64,000 nt of DNA from Bombiscardovia nodaiensis (lineage in GTDB: Bacteria; Actinomycetota; Actinomycetes; Actinomycetales; Bifidobacteriaceae), in assembly GCA_033127725.1 (NCBI GenBank), contig AP026798.1, forward strand, positions 1,426,001 to 1,490,000. Reading direction: 5' to 3'. The notes under the pieces are model-generated. The model was given only the letters and a program-made list of their open reading frames with translations. It was not told where the DNA came from and did no database searches. Positions within the stretch are counted from its first letter, which is position 1; every line of letters starts with the position of its first letter. This document shows, piece by piece, positions 26,439-34,781 of the stretch. Position numbers and translations under genes: made by a program.

Positions 26439-29400
26439 ATGCGTAGGTTCCGTACGATGAGCGCCCTGCTGGCGCTTGTCTCCATAACGATCCTGGGGGG
26501 GGGGTCCACCAGTTCACTGACCCATCCCACTCCAGCACACGCTGACGAAACCTCCAACCACTTCCGCCTCAACCCCACTTCCGGTCCCGCAGCCGGTGGC
26601 ACCCAACTGACCATCACACCCTACACCATCCCAGGCGTCACCTTCAAACAGGTCAGCTCGCAGTTGGGTCACACCCTGGCGATCGGGTCAGACGGCAATG
26701 CTTATGCCTGGGGCGGCTATCCCTCATATACCGGAGCTGTGTGCTCTGGAGTAAACTGCTATGTACCATCACGGTTGCCCACACCCGCGGGTGTGAAGTT
26801 CACCCAGGTCTCCGCCGGTGGCACGGGGCACCATTCCCTGGCGTTGGGTACCGACGGTAATGTTTACTCCTGGGGGCAAAACACGTCAGGCCAGCTCGGC
26901 TTCGGCGATACAGTCGCCAGGACCACCCCAACGAAGATGCCCCTGCCGGTCGGCGTGAACCGCTTCGTGGCCGTAAGGGCAGGCAACATCACCAGCTTCG
27001 CCATCAGCGACGCAGGCAGAGTATACGCTTGGGGGCATAACGGACACGGCGAGCTGGGTATGTGGGGAGCATACAGGACGATACCCACACTAATCAGCAG
27101 CGTTCCTTCAAAAATCGCACAACTCAGTGTGTTCTATGATTTCAGTGCAGCCCTGAGTACCGACGGCATTCTCTACACCTGGGGGGCCAACGTCTGCGGC
27201 CAGCGCGGCCTGGGAGACACGAGTGATCATTATAACGCGACCACTGTCCCCTTCCCGGCGGGCGTGCGCCGCTTCACCAGTATCAGCGCGGGCGAGCAAA
27301 CAATGAGTGCGAAGGCCGACGACGGCAAGATCTACATGTGGGGACGCAACAGTGAGGGCGAGTTCGGAGACGGCTCTCGAACGGCAAACGTTCTCAGGCC
27401 CATGGCGGTCGCTGTCAGCATGCCTCCGGGAGTCAAAATCAAGCTCCAAAACAGCGGCGGTGACTTTACAACAGTCATTGGCACCGATAACAACCTCTAC
27501 ACATGGGGCAACGGCTCCTTTGGACAACTCGGGTATAACAGTTATGTCCAACCGACACCAAGACAAGTAACACCTCCTGCTGGTGTGGTGTTCACCAACG
27601 TCATAGCTGGCCGCTGGAACGCCTTCGCCACAGGCAGTGATGGTAACACCTACGCCTGGGGAATGAATACATACTCCAGCATGGGAGACGGCTATCTGGG
27701 CGATGGCACCAACATCAATCGTAATACGCCGGTGCGTGTGGGTGGTGTCATCAATATCACGAAGGTAACCATCGGCGGGCAGGTCACGCCGGGCACAGTG
27801 GATCCGGTCTCAGGCAAGTGGACGGGAACGAGCCTGCCACACGATCCCGGAGATGTGGACGTGGTGGTGGAGTGGACCTTGAACGGTGTAGCCCAACCGA
27901 GCGAGACCTTGAAGTACCGGTATCTGGACACGTTCACCGTCGACTTCAAGCTGGGCGGCGCCCCCGGCACGCCTCCCCCAACGCAGAGAGTCTTGGAGGG
28001 GTCGAAGGCCAGCTGGCCGGCTACGCCCGTCTGGGCCGGACACCGGTTCGCTGGCTGGTTCGAGGGAAGCCGTGCCCACTCGTTCAACGAGCCGGTCACC
28101 CGCTCCTTCACCCTGACCGCCCGCTGGGAGCAGTTCGCATTCACCCTTGATCCTAAATACGGTTCGCCGGGCGGGGGCACTGACGTGACCATCAGCGCCG
28201 ACCCCAAGAGCTCAGTCACCAGGTTCAGCCAGGTGTCCGTGGGCGGCTCACACACCCTGGCTTTGGGTACAGACGGCCATGTCTACGCCTGGGGAGCCAA
28301 CGCCAGCGGACAACTCGGCAACGGCGACACGACCGCCCGCACTGCGCCCACGGTGGTGGTTGGTACGCCGCCCGGCGTCAGCTTCACGCAAGTCGTGGCT
28401 GGGCCAGACACCTCTTTCGCCCTGGGCAGCGACCACCACTGGTATGCCTGGGGAGCCAACGCCAGCGGCCAACTCGGCACCGGCAACACCGCCAACCAAA
28501 CCAGTCCGGTGAGAATCACCATGCCCGCAGGAGTAACTGCCTACACCCAGGTCAGCCCCGGCCGCGACCACACGCTCGCCTTGGGTGACGACGGCGTAAC
28601 CTACGCCTGGGGAGCCAACACAGCAGGCCAACTGGGCAACGACTCCACTGCGGGCAGCCTGACCCCGGTCAAAACCCAGACACCCGGAGGCGTATTCCAA
28701 TTCACTGCCCTCTCCGCCGGATTCAGCCACTCGTTAGCCATTGGCGACAACGGCCTGGCCTACGCCTGGGGTTCCAACCAGTACGGCCAACTGGGTAGTC
28801 TGTTCTCCAGCGCAGGCGGCAGCAGCGCGGTTCCCATCGAGGTGCAGGTGCCTCTGGGCGTCAGCTCTTTCAGCAGGCCCACAGCTACTGCCGACTGGTC
28901 CCTGGCCATCGGAGACAACGGCCGTATCATCACCTGGGGCCGCAACGCCAACCGCCAACTCGGCACTTCCACCACCACGGACCGCTCCCTGCCCGACGAG
29001 ACCAACCTGCCCGCCGGAGTCACCTTCACCGGCGTGAACACCAAGGCCGACGGTGCCATGGCCATAGGCTCCAACCACCGCATCTATGCCTGGGGTGACA
29101 ACAGCTCTGGCCAACTCGGCACCGGCAACCAGACCAGCCCGACCAGCCCAATCGCCGTGGACCCCAAACCCGGTGTCGCTTTCGCCCAACTCATGACCGG
29201 CCGCACCCACACCATCGGCGTCGACACCAACGGCGACCTCTACGCTTGGGGTGACAATTCCACGGGCCAGCTCGGCGACGACCGAGGCGGTCATCCTGGC
29301 GACCGCAGTCTGACCCCCATAGCCCTAACCCCGGTGCAAGTCAACGTCACTGCCGTCAAGATGGACGGACTGCCAGTTCAATCCGGCCCCACCTACGACG

Positions 29401-29699
29401 CAACCGCCGGCGTTTGGCACATCATCACCCGCCCCCACGCCCAAGGTTCCGTCCCCGTGGCCATCACCTGGACCCTATCCGGTGTCCCCCAGCCGGACTA
29501 CCCCCTCACCTACTTCTACGGCAATCCCCTGAGCCTCCCGGCAGCCGGAGCCATCCCCCTCCAACGCCTAGGCGGCAGCGCCCTACTCGCCCTCGCTATT
29601 ATCACGGCAGTAACTCTCACAGGCCACCACCTGTCGAAGGCCCGCAAACGCAAGCAAGGCCAAGGCTCACCCCGCCCTAACCACTCAAACAGAAGATAG
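26439..29699 (+). CDS. RCC1-repeat surface protein with sortase-like tail (copy 1)
   Basis: Large secreted, probably wall-anchored protein, 1086 residues. A signal peptide ends near PAHA-DE (about residue 35). An IPT/TIG-like segment (LNPTSGPAAGGTQLTI) is followed by a first block of RCC1 repeats with the YAWG-x-n-GQLG signature. A Listeria-Bacteroides type B-repeat (about 480-560, HRFAGWFEGS and FTLTARWEQ), a second TIG-like start (GSPGGGTDVTI) and a second RCC1 block come next. The tail is LPAAG (1033-1037), a hydrophobic segment and KARKRK. RCC1 repeats form beta-propellers that bind partners; the ligand is unknown. AAAGGGG precedes the ATG. Ten consecutive Gs (26495-26504) inside the signal-peptide codons could switch the gene off by slippage. 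Confidence 0.88.
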   Translation: MRRFRTMSALLALVSITILGGGSTSSLTHPTPAHADETSNHFRLNPTSGPAAGGTQLTITPYTIPGVTFKQVSSQLGHTLAIGSDGNAYAWGGYPSYTGAVCSGVNCYVPSRLPTPAGVKFTQVSAGGTGHHSLALGTDGNVYSWGQNTSGQLGFGDTVARTTPTKMPLPVGVNRFVAVRAGNITSFAISDAGRVYAWGHNGHGELGMWGAYRTIPTLISSVPSKIAQLSVFYDFSAALSTDGILYTWGANVCGQRGLGDTSDHYNATTVPFPAGVRRFTSISAGEQTMSAKADDGKIYMWGRNSEGEFGDGSRTANVLRPMAVAVSMPPGVKIKLQNSGGDFTTVIGTDNNLYTWGNGSFGQLGYNSYVQPTPRQVTPPAGVVFTNVIAGRWNAFATGSDGNTYAWGMNTYSSMGDGYLGDGTNINRNTPVRVGGVINITKVTIGGQVTPGTVDPVSGKWTGTSLPHDPGDVDVVVEWTLNGVAQPSETLKYRYLDTFTVDFKLGGAPGTPPPTQRVLEGSKASWPATPVWAGHRFAGWFEGSRAHSFNEPVTRSFTLTARWEQFAFTLDPKYGSPGGGTDVTISADPKSSVTRFSQVSVGGSHTLALGTDGHVYAWGANASGQLGNGDTTARTAPTVVVGTPPGVSFTQVVAGPDTSFALGSDHHWYAWGANASGQLGTGNTANQTSPVRITMPAGVTAYTQVSPGRDHTLALGDDGVTYAWGANTAGQLGNDSTAGSLTPVKTQTPGGVFQFTALSAGFSHSLAIGDNGLAYAWGSNQYGQLGSLFSSAGGSSAVPIEVQVPLGVSSFSRPTATADWSLAIGDNGRIITWGRNANRQLGTSTTTDRSLPDETNLPAGVTFTGVNTKADGAMAIGSNHRIYAWGDNSSGQLGTGNQTSPTSPIAVDPKPGVAFAQLMTGRTHTIGVDTNGDLYAWGDNSTGQLGDDRGGHPGDRSLTPIALTPVQVNVTAVKMDGLPVQSGPTYDATAGVWHIITRPHAQGSVPVAITWTLSGVPQPDYPLTYFYGNPLSLPAAGAIPLQRLGGSALLALAIITAVTLTGHHLSKARKRKQGQGSPRPNHSNRR
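26495..26504 (+). repeat. Poly-G tract (10 G) in the signal-peptide codons of the RCC1 gene
   Basis: Ten Gs encode the end of ILGGGS at residues 19-23. With ten the frame is open; gain or loss of one would shift it before the mature protein begins. Poly-G slippage is a known switch for pilin genes in bifidobacteria. Confidence 0.9.
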
Positions 29700-30053
29700 G
29701 TATTCGGCTCGCCCCAACCCAGCTGTCAAGGCCGAGACATAGTGCCAGACGTCTCGGCCACACCCGTTCATGTGAAGCGCGCAAGCCTGCGATGCAAAAG
29801 CGAGCTGTTGGTGGGGTTGGGTTGCCAAGCAATAAGAAGTTTCCCTTGCTGAACAAGCAACCCCACCAACAGCGCCCCCAGCACCCAACACAGCCTCAAA
29901 ACGAAAACCCAGCGAAGTAAAACCCCAATCCAATACTGGAACCCAACACAATGTCAAACTCCAACCCAGTAAAATCACCCAACCAGCCGAGTATGGCAAC
30001 TCTTGCAATTTCTATCTTCTGCCGACCAGCAAGAATCCATTATTTGATTGAAT
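29700..30053. other. Gap between RCC1 copy 1 and the Abi-like gene
   Basis: No convincing gene. It holds the long inverted repeat at 29804-29873 and a degenerate direct repeat starting ACCCAACACA at 29883 and 29941. A 107-codon minus-strand frame overlaps the RCC1 stop, lacks a ribosome binding site and crosses both repeats, so it is not called. Confidence 0.5.
29804..29873. repeat. Long inverted repeat with GTGGGGTTG core
   Basis: Perfect 16-bp arms GCTGTTGGTGGGGTTG (29804-29819) and CAACCCCACCAACAGC (29858-29873) enclose 38 bases with a further AGCAA/TTGCT pairing. There is no T-run, so it is not a standard terminator. The core matches hairpins at 16853 and 30980. Confidence 0.8.
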
Positions 30054-30860
30054 CTAGTCTGTTTGAAGCACTTGTAGTATTTCTTCTTGAGTCTGAGCAA
30101 GCATCCACTGTAACCCGGCAACACTAATGGCGCCTACGATATTTGTCATATCCCGGTAACGAGCTTCGACGTTGACTTCAAACAAGCTATCCCAATGGCA
30201 CACTCGATTACGTAAACCCGCCATACTACTAATGCTCGCGCCAATGTAAGCACGCGGCGATAAACCGCGTCGACCACTTTTAGTTGGTATATTTGGGAAT
30301 GCTTCGCTTAAAATCTCTTTCCATAGATGCGCGCAGGCCCTATCAGTCTTACACTGGCTTTTCCACGAATCTAACTGCTGCGGATCAGCTGGAGCCTTCG
30401 CACTGATGCCAAGTGGATTGCCAATCATATTCCGCCAAGTACCGAGCATCATGTGTGCTAGCACATCATCGTGGCTCAACTCGCCTTGAAATCTATGTGA
30501 TTGGCAATTGGCTGCTGCTCTTCTTCGCCAACTAGGAATATGACAGAAGGAAGGTAAAGTACCGGGTACCGATACATTGCCCCAATCATCTAGCCAATCC
30601 CCTGGCAATTGCTGAGTTTTCCACCACTCACAAATAGAGGTATCGACAGCATTACGAATAAATACTTCAGTAATACCAATAGGTTTCAACAGAACTTGCC
30701 CTAAATGCAGCTGACGCGAGTATGCTTGTAGAGCCTTTTGCAAATTATTCTCTTTACGCAAGAATACTTGTAAACGAGCCCGGCCAAAAAGACGGAATGC
30801 TTCATCACTTCCTAACTCTAAGCCGGAATATACGAAACTTTGATTTGCACTCTCGTCCAT
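30054..30860 (-). CDS. Abi-like family protein (putative abortive infection)
   Basis: Soluble protein of 268 residues that I place in the Abi-like group by overall layout and the motif GLRNRVCHWDSLF (about 216-228), which resembles the LRN-x-x-x-H signature of Abi and related HEPN-like proteins. Members of this group are linked to phage defence through abortive infection, probably by RNA cleavage; no partner toxin or antitoxin gene is adjacent. The G+C is low (about 37-47% in sampled stretches) compared with neighbours, a sign of transfer. There is no clear ribosome binding site; a TATACT box lies 11 bases before the ATG, so the leader is very short. It sits alone between the RCC1 gene and the malate transporter. 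Confidence 0.6.
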   Translation of the reverse strand: MDESANQSFVYSGLELGSDEAFRLFGRARLQVFLRKENNLQKALQAYSRQLHLGQVLLKPIGITEVFIRNAVDTSICEWWKTQQLPGDWLDDWGNVSVPGTLPSFCHIPSWRRRAAANCQSHRFQGELSHDDVLAHMMLGTWRNMIGNPLGISAKAPADPQQLDSWKSQCKTDRACAHLWKEILSEAFPNIPTKSGRRGLSPRAYIGASISSMAGLRNRVCHWDSLFEVNVEARYRDMTNIVGAISVAGLQWMLAQTQEEILQVLQTD

Positions 30861-30910
30861 GTGTAAATGCTAGTATATAAGTGAGACGGTGGAAACGCCG
30901 CGATACGGAT

Positions 30911-30945
30911 ACGATGCCCCAGCCGGTAAAAGGCTGGGGCATCGT
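30911..30945. terminator. Strong hairpin between Abi-like and malate transporter genes
   Basis: Perfect 14-bp stem ACGATGCCCCAGCC / GGCTGGGGCATCGT with a 7-base loop. No long T-run follows on either strand, so termination is likely but not certain. It lies downstream of the transporter gene on the minus strand. Confidence 0.6.
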
Positions 30946-30979
30946 TGGTTGCACGATGGGGTAATGGCCACGCATGACG

Positions 30980-31012
30980 TCGGTGGGGTTAGTTTACTCC
31001 CAACCCCACCGA
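30980..31012. terminator. Second hairpin downstream of the malate transporter gene
   Basis: 11-bp stem TCGGTGGGGTT / AACCCCACCGA with an 11-base loop, sharing the GTGGGGTT core with two other hairpins in the window. It begins 67 bases after the transporter stop on the minus strand. Confidence 0.55.
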
Positions 31013-31078
31013 GGACTGTGGAGCGCTGAACTCCAGCAGATTCAACCGGTATCCATACGGCTTACGAAGCAGTACGCT

Positions 31079-32548
31079 TTACCAAATACCGATGAGCTTC
31101 CACCAGCCCATGCCGATGGTGAGGAAGATGGCGATGGTGACTATGCCGCAGATGAGGCCGATGCGCAGGAATTCGGAGGTCTTCACGTAGCCTGCGCCGT
31201 AGATGAGGGCGGCAGGGCCGGAGGCGTAGTGGGTCATGGCGCCAATCAAGCCGGAAGCCACGCCCAGCATCAGGGCCGCTGCCGTCGCGGGCACGCCAGC
31301 CGCAATCGCCACGCCCAGGAAGAGCGAGTAGATGGCAGCCACTTGGGCCAGCTCGGAGGCGAACATGTAGTGGATGAAGAAGTAGAAGACGGTCAGAATT
31401 ACGAGGACCAGCATCCATGGCATGCCGTGGACCAGGTTGGCAATGAGCTTGCCTGCCCAGCCGGTCACACCCAGGTCGTTCAGGGGCTGTGCCATGCCGA
31501 CGAGCACGCCGAAGAAGATGAGCGTGGACCAGGCGGACTTGTTGGAGGCCATGTCGTTCCAGGTGATGATCTTGGTGCACAAGAGCACGGCCACGCCCAG
31601 GAAGGCGACGGTGGTGGCATCGATGTGGAAGATGGAGCCGGTGGCCCACAGGATCAGCATCACAATGAAGGTGACGAGCATAATCCACTCGTGCATGCTC
31701 AGCGACCCCATCTCCTTGAGCTCGGCTTTCGCGTCGGCCTGCGCCTGGGGTACGTGCTTGATGGTGGGTGGGAAGAGCTTGTAAATCAAGGCTGGGATGA
31801 CAATCAGGCAAATCAGGCCCGGCACAATGCCTGCGAGCGCCCACATGCCCCAGTTGATGTTCACTTTCGACTTTTGGGCCAGCTGGAAGACGACGGGTCC
31901 GGCAGCCATGGCCGTGGCGAACATGGCGGAGGTGATAGCGTTCACATTGTTGGCCGTGAGCGCCAGGAAGGCGCCGATGCGCTTGCGGGATTCGTCAGAC
32001 TTGGGGGTGGAATCCTGCACATCTGAGACGGAGGTAATAATCGGGAAGAGGATGCCTCCCAGGCGGGCCGTGTTTGAGGGCGTGGCCGGGGAAAGTACCA
32101 GGTCGGCTGCGGCCAGGCCGTAGGAGATGCCCAGGCTGGACTTGCCTAGCAGGGAGAGGAATATCAAGGCAATGCGCCGACCGAGTCCGGTGGAGACGAA
32201 GCCTTGGGCGATGAAGAACGCGGCCACAATCAGCCAGATTGACGGGCTGCCCAAACCGCTGAAGGCCGCCTTTTTCACGTCGAGCGCGCCGGTGAGCATG
32301 CCGATGGTCATGCCGATAATTGCCACGGAGGAGGTGGGCAGCGGCTGCAAAATCAGGCCCAGAATGGTGCCCACGAACACGCCGAGCATGTGCATGGCCT
32401 GTGGGGTTAGGCCCTGGGGCGGCGGAATCAGGAAAATAACGAGGCCCACGCCGACGCAGACCAGCGAGCGCACCAGCTGGTTGGTGTTAAACGTGGCTTT
32501 GCTGACGGCAGCCTCCGGGGGGCTCTGCTGCTTGCTTGTGTTCGACAT
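31079..32548 (-). CDS. DASS-family dicarboxylate transporter, probable malate carrier
   Basis: Membrane carrier of the divalent anion:sodium symporter family (CitT / 2-oxoglutarate-malate translocator group), 489 residues with 11-13 hydrophobic segments. The family Ser-Asn-Thr signature is in SPATPSNTARLGG (about 153-165). The ATG at 32548 has AAGGAG 6 bases upstream; a frame 9 residues longer is rejected. It is divergent from a malolactic-type enzyme with a LysR box between, so malate uptake, possibly in exchange for lactate or with protons or sodium, is the likely task. Citrate or succinate are alternatives. Confidence 0.85.
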   Translation of the reverse strand: MSNTSKQQSPPEAAVSKATFNTNQLVRSLVCVGVGLVIFLIPPPQGLTPQAMHMLGVFVGTILGLILQPLPTSSVAIIGMTIGMLTGALDVKKAAFSGLGSPSIWLIVAAFFIAQGFVSTGLGRRIALIFLSLLGKSSLGISYGLAAADLVLSPATPSNTARLGGILFPIITSVSDVQDSTPKSDESRKRIGAFLALTANNVNAITSAMFATAMAAGPVVFQLAQKSKVNINWGMWALAGIVPGLICLIVIPALIYKLFPPTIKHVPQAQADAKAELKEMGSLSMHEWIMLVTFIVMLILWATGSIFHIDATTVAFLGVAVLLCTKIITWNDMASNKSAWSTLIFFGVLVGMAQPLNDLGVTGWAGKLIANLVHGMPWMLVLVILTVFYFFIHYMFASELAQVAAIYSLFLGVAIAAGVPATAAALMLGVASGLIGAMTHYASGPAALIYGAGYVKTSEFLRIGLICGIVTIAIFLTIGMGWWKLIGIW

Positions 32549-32876
32549 GAGGTGCTCCTTCACACGAAAACTCAACGACTCTATTGGTATCGCACGGACG
32601 CTCGGTGCGCCCTAGTTGCTCGTCTTTGACGCAGCTTGCGAAAGTGCTTCCACCGTATCGCCTGAGCGCTGGGGCGGGCAAATGAGCGTTCGTAATATAG
32701 TCCGACCCCGACTCGGCCCTGGAAAATGGCCGCAAATCAGCCGAAACTACGCCGTCTGTGTGCTGCGCATCATATAAGTAAGTCTTATTTGCGGGCGGGC
32801 GCTCGGGATTTTAGGCTGGCAGTATCGGAGCTTACGCAAAGAGGCAGAGCTCCCCTACAGTAAAGGTGAGTGAACA
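32549..32876. other. Divergent control region of the malate genes
   Basis: 328 bases without a gene. It contains the dyad ATAAG-N5-CTTAT at 32774-32788, and AAAGGTGAG before the malolactic start. The rest shows nothing I can name; the small frames crossing it have no start signals. Confidence 0.55.
32774..32788. promoter_or_regulatory. LysR-type box T-N11-A (probable MleR site)
   Basis: ATAAGTAAGTCTTAT is a perfect interrupted dyad that contains T-N11-A, the consensus form of LysR-regulator sites. It lies 89 bases before the malolactic gene and 226 bases from the transporter, and a LysR gene is downstream. Confidence 0.65.
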
Positions 32877-34499
32877 ATGACCGGCTTCAAGACCCTACAT
32901 GATTCGTACGCTACCAATGGCCTGAGTTTCTCCGCACAAGAGCGCGAGGATCTGGGCATCGACGGCCTCTTGCCAGCCGCCGTTCAGACGCCCGACCAGC
33001 GGGCCGAAATCGTCTACCAGCGCTTCCTTCAGGAGCCTACCGACCTGGCTAAGCGCATCTATTTAATGAGCGTATGCCGGACCGACCGCAAGCTCTTCTA
33101 CCGGTCAATGGACAAGCATTTGACCGAGTACATGCCTATTGTCTACGCGCCCACGGTGGCCCAGTCGATTCAGCAGTACGACAAGTATTATTCGGGTTCC
33201 GACGTGGCGTATATTTCCATTGAGCACCCCGACCGCATTGGTGCCGCGCTCGACCAGTATGCGCAGGGCCGCGAAATTGATTTGGTGGTCTGCACCGACG
33301 CTGAGGGCATTCTCGGCATTGGCGATTGGGGGGCTCAGGGGGCGGAAATTTTGACCGGTAAGCTGGCGGTGTACACGGCTGCAGCGGGCATTGACCCCTC
33401 GCGTGTGCTGCCAGTCATGGTGGATGTGGGCACTAACCGCCAGGAGCTGCTGGACAATCCTGACTACGTGGGCAACCGCATTGAGCGTGTACGCGGCCAG
33501 CGCTACGACGACTTTATCGAGGCTTTCGTGCAGGAGACCTTGCAGCGCTACCCCAAGGCGCTGATCCACTGGGAGGACTTCGGCAGGCCTGAAGCGGCAC
33601 CGATTCTGGAGCGCTACCGCAGGAATATCCTGACCCTCAACGATGACATTCAAGGCACGGGCGTCACGGTCTTGGCAGCGCTCCTGGCCGCGCGCAAGAT
33701 CTCGGGCCTCAAGCCCGAGGACACGCGCACGCTGGTCTACGGCGCCGGAACCGCTGGCGTGGGTATTGCCAACCAGATTGTCGATGACCTGATTTTGGAG
33801 CACGGCATGGATGAGGAGGCCGCGCGCAAGTCGGTCATGCTCTTCGACAGGCAGGGCATGGTGATTGCCGACCAGGATGACCTGACTGTTGGCCAGCAGA
33901 AGTACGCCCGCGAGCCTGGTGAGTTCCCCGAAGTTTCGGACACGACTTCCCTGGTTGAGGCTATTAACGCCTTCCAGCCGAACGTGCTCATTGGCACTTC
34001 GACCCAGCATGGTGCTTTTACGCAGGACGCCGTTAAGGCTATGGCCTCTCATGTGGAGCGCCCGTTGATTTGCCCGATTTCCAACCCCACTGAACTGGCG
34101 GAGGCAACGGCCAAGGATGTGATTGAGTGGACCGAAGGCCGTGCTTTTGTCACTACCGGCACCCCGTCGGCTCCGGTGGAGTACGGCGGCACGACCTACT
34201 ACATTGGCCAAGGCAACAACGCGCTCATGTATCCGGGCATTTGCTTCGGGGCCATCGTTGCCAAGGCCCAGCACATCAGCCGTCACATGCTCCTGGCCGG
34301 CGCCTACGCCATCTCGGACATGATTGACGCCGATCAGCCGGGCGCCGCCGTCCTGCCAGCTGTGAAGGACTTGAAGGAGATCTCCCGTCGCGTGGCCACC
34401 GCCGTAGCCCAGCAGGCTGTGGATGAAGGTCTCAACCGCGAGCCCCTTTCGGACGTGGCGCAGGCTGTGGCGGATGCGCGCTGGTCGTTTGAAGACTGA
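32877..34499 (+). CDS. mleS: Malolactic enzyme (NAD-dependent malic enzyme family)
   Basis: 540 residues, the length of malolactic enzymes. These decarboxylate L-malate directly to L-lactate with NAD+ and Mn2+. Residues 140-152 read TDAEGILGIGDWG, and HWEDFGRPEAA, LNDDIQGTGV and GAGTAGVGIANQ follow, in an order and wording I recall from lactic acid bacterial malolactic enzymes rather than from malic enzymes (which usually have TDG-x-RILG-x-GD-x-G). The malate carrier and a LysR gene flank it, as MleP and MleR do in lactic acid bacteria. AAAGGTGAG precedes the ATG. A malic enzyme giving pyruvate cannot be fully excluded by reading. Confidence 0.82.
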   Translation: MTGFKTLHDSYATNGLSFSAQEREDLGIDGLLPAAVQTPDQRAEIVYQRFLQEPTDLAKRIYLMSVCRTDRKLFYRSMDKHLTEYMPIVYAPTVAQSIQQYDKYYSGSDVAYISIEHPDRIGAALDQYAQGREIDLVVCTDAEGILGIGDWGAQGAEILTGKLAVYTAAAGIDPSRVLPVMVDVGTNRQELLDNPDYVGNRIERVRGQRYDDFIEAFVQETLQRYPKALIHWEDFGRPEAAPILERYRRNILTLNDDIQGTGVTVLAALLAARKISGLKPEDTRTLVYGAGTAGVGIANQIVDDLILEHGMDEEAARKSVMLFDRQGMVIADQDDLTVGQQKYAREPGEFPEVSDTTSLVEAINAFQPNVLIGTSTQHGAFTQDAVKAMASHVERPLICPISNPTELAEATAKDVIEWTEGRAFVTTGTPSAPVEYGGTTYYIGQGNNALMYPGICFGAIVAKAQHISRHMLLAGAYAISDMIDADQPGAAVLPAVKDLKEISRRVATAVAQQAVDEGLNREPLSDVAQAVADARWSFED

Positions 34500-34560
34500 T
34501 CGCCGCTGCCGTAAGCCCAGCTAGCTGCTGGGGACGCTCACGAATGCGCAGTCCAATATT

Positions 34561-34600
34561 GGCTCCGGCTCTTTGCTCTCGCTAAAGGGCCGGAGCCTTA
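34561..34600 (+). terminator. Terminator after the malolactic gene
   Basis: 14-bp stem GGCTCCGGCTCTTT / AAAGGGCCGGAGCC (one G-T pair) with a 9-base loop, followed by TTACTGC. The T-run is short but the stem is strong. Confidence 0.65.
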
Positions 34601-34781
34601 CTGCGCCCGGAAGTAGCGAGCAAACTACGCCTCAAGCGGAGTACTTCTCATAGCTAAACTGCGCCCAGTCCAGTACAATGGGAGTGAACGCATTACACGG
34701 TGGGAGCCAAAGCAGACCCTTGCTGCATCTTGTCGGCACACGATGACGCTGAATACTGAAGGGCCCGAGAGGCAGGTGCTT

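Noticed and set aside
29685..30008. 107-codon minus-strand frame after RCC1 copy 1
   Set aside because: No ribosome binding site, overlaps the RCC1 stop and consists of the translated hairpin and direct repeat.
30974..32026. 350-codon plus-strand frame opposite the malate transporter
   Set aside because: Gly/His/Glu-rich shadow of the transporter gene with no start signal; the minus-strand frame has clear membrane segments.
33105..34286. 393-codon minus-strand frame opposite the malolactic gene
   Set aside because: Shadow of a highly conserved enzyme gene in a G+C-rich stretch.
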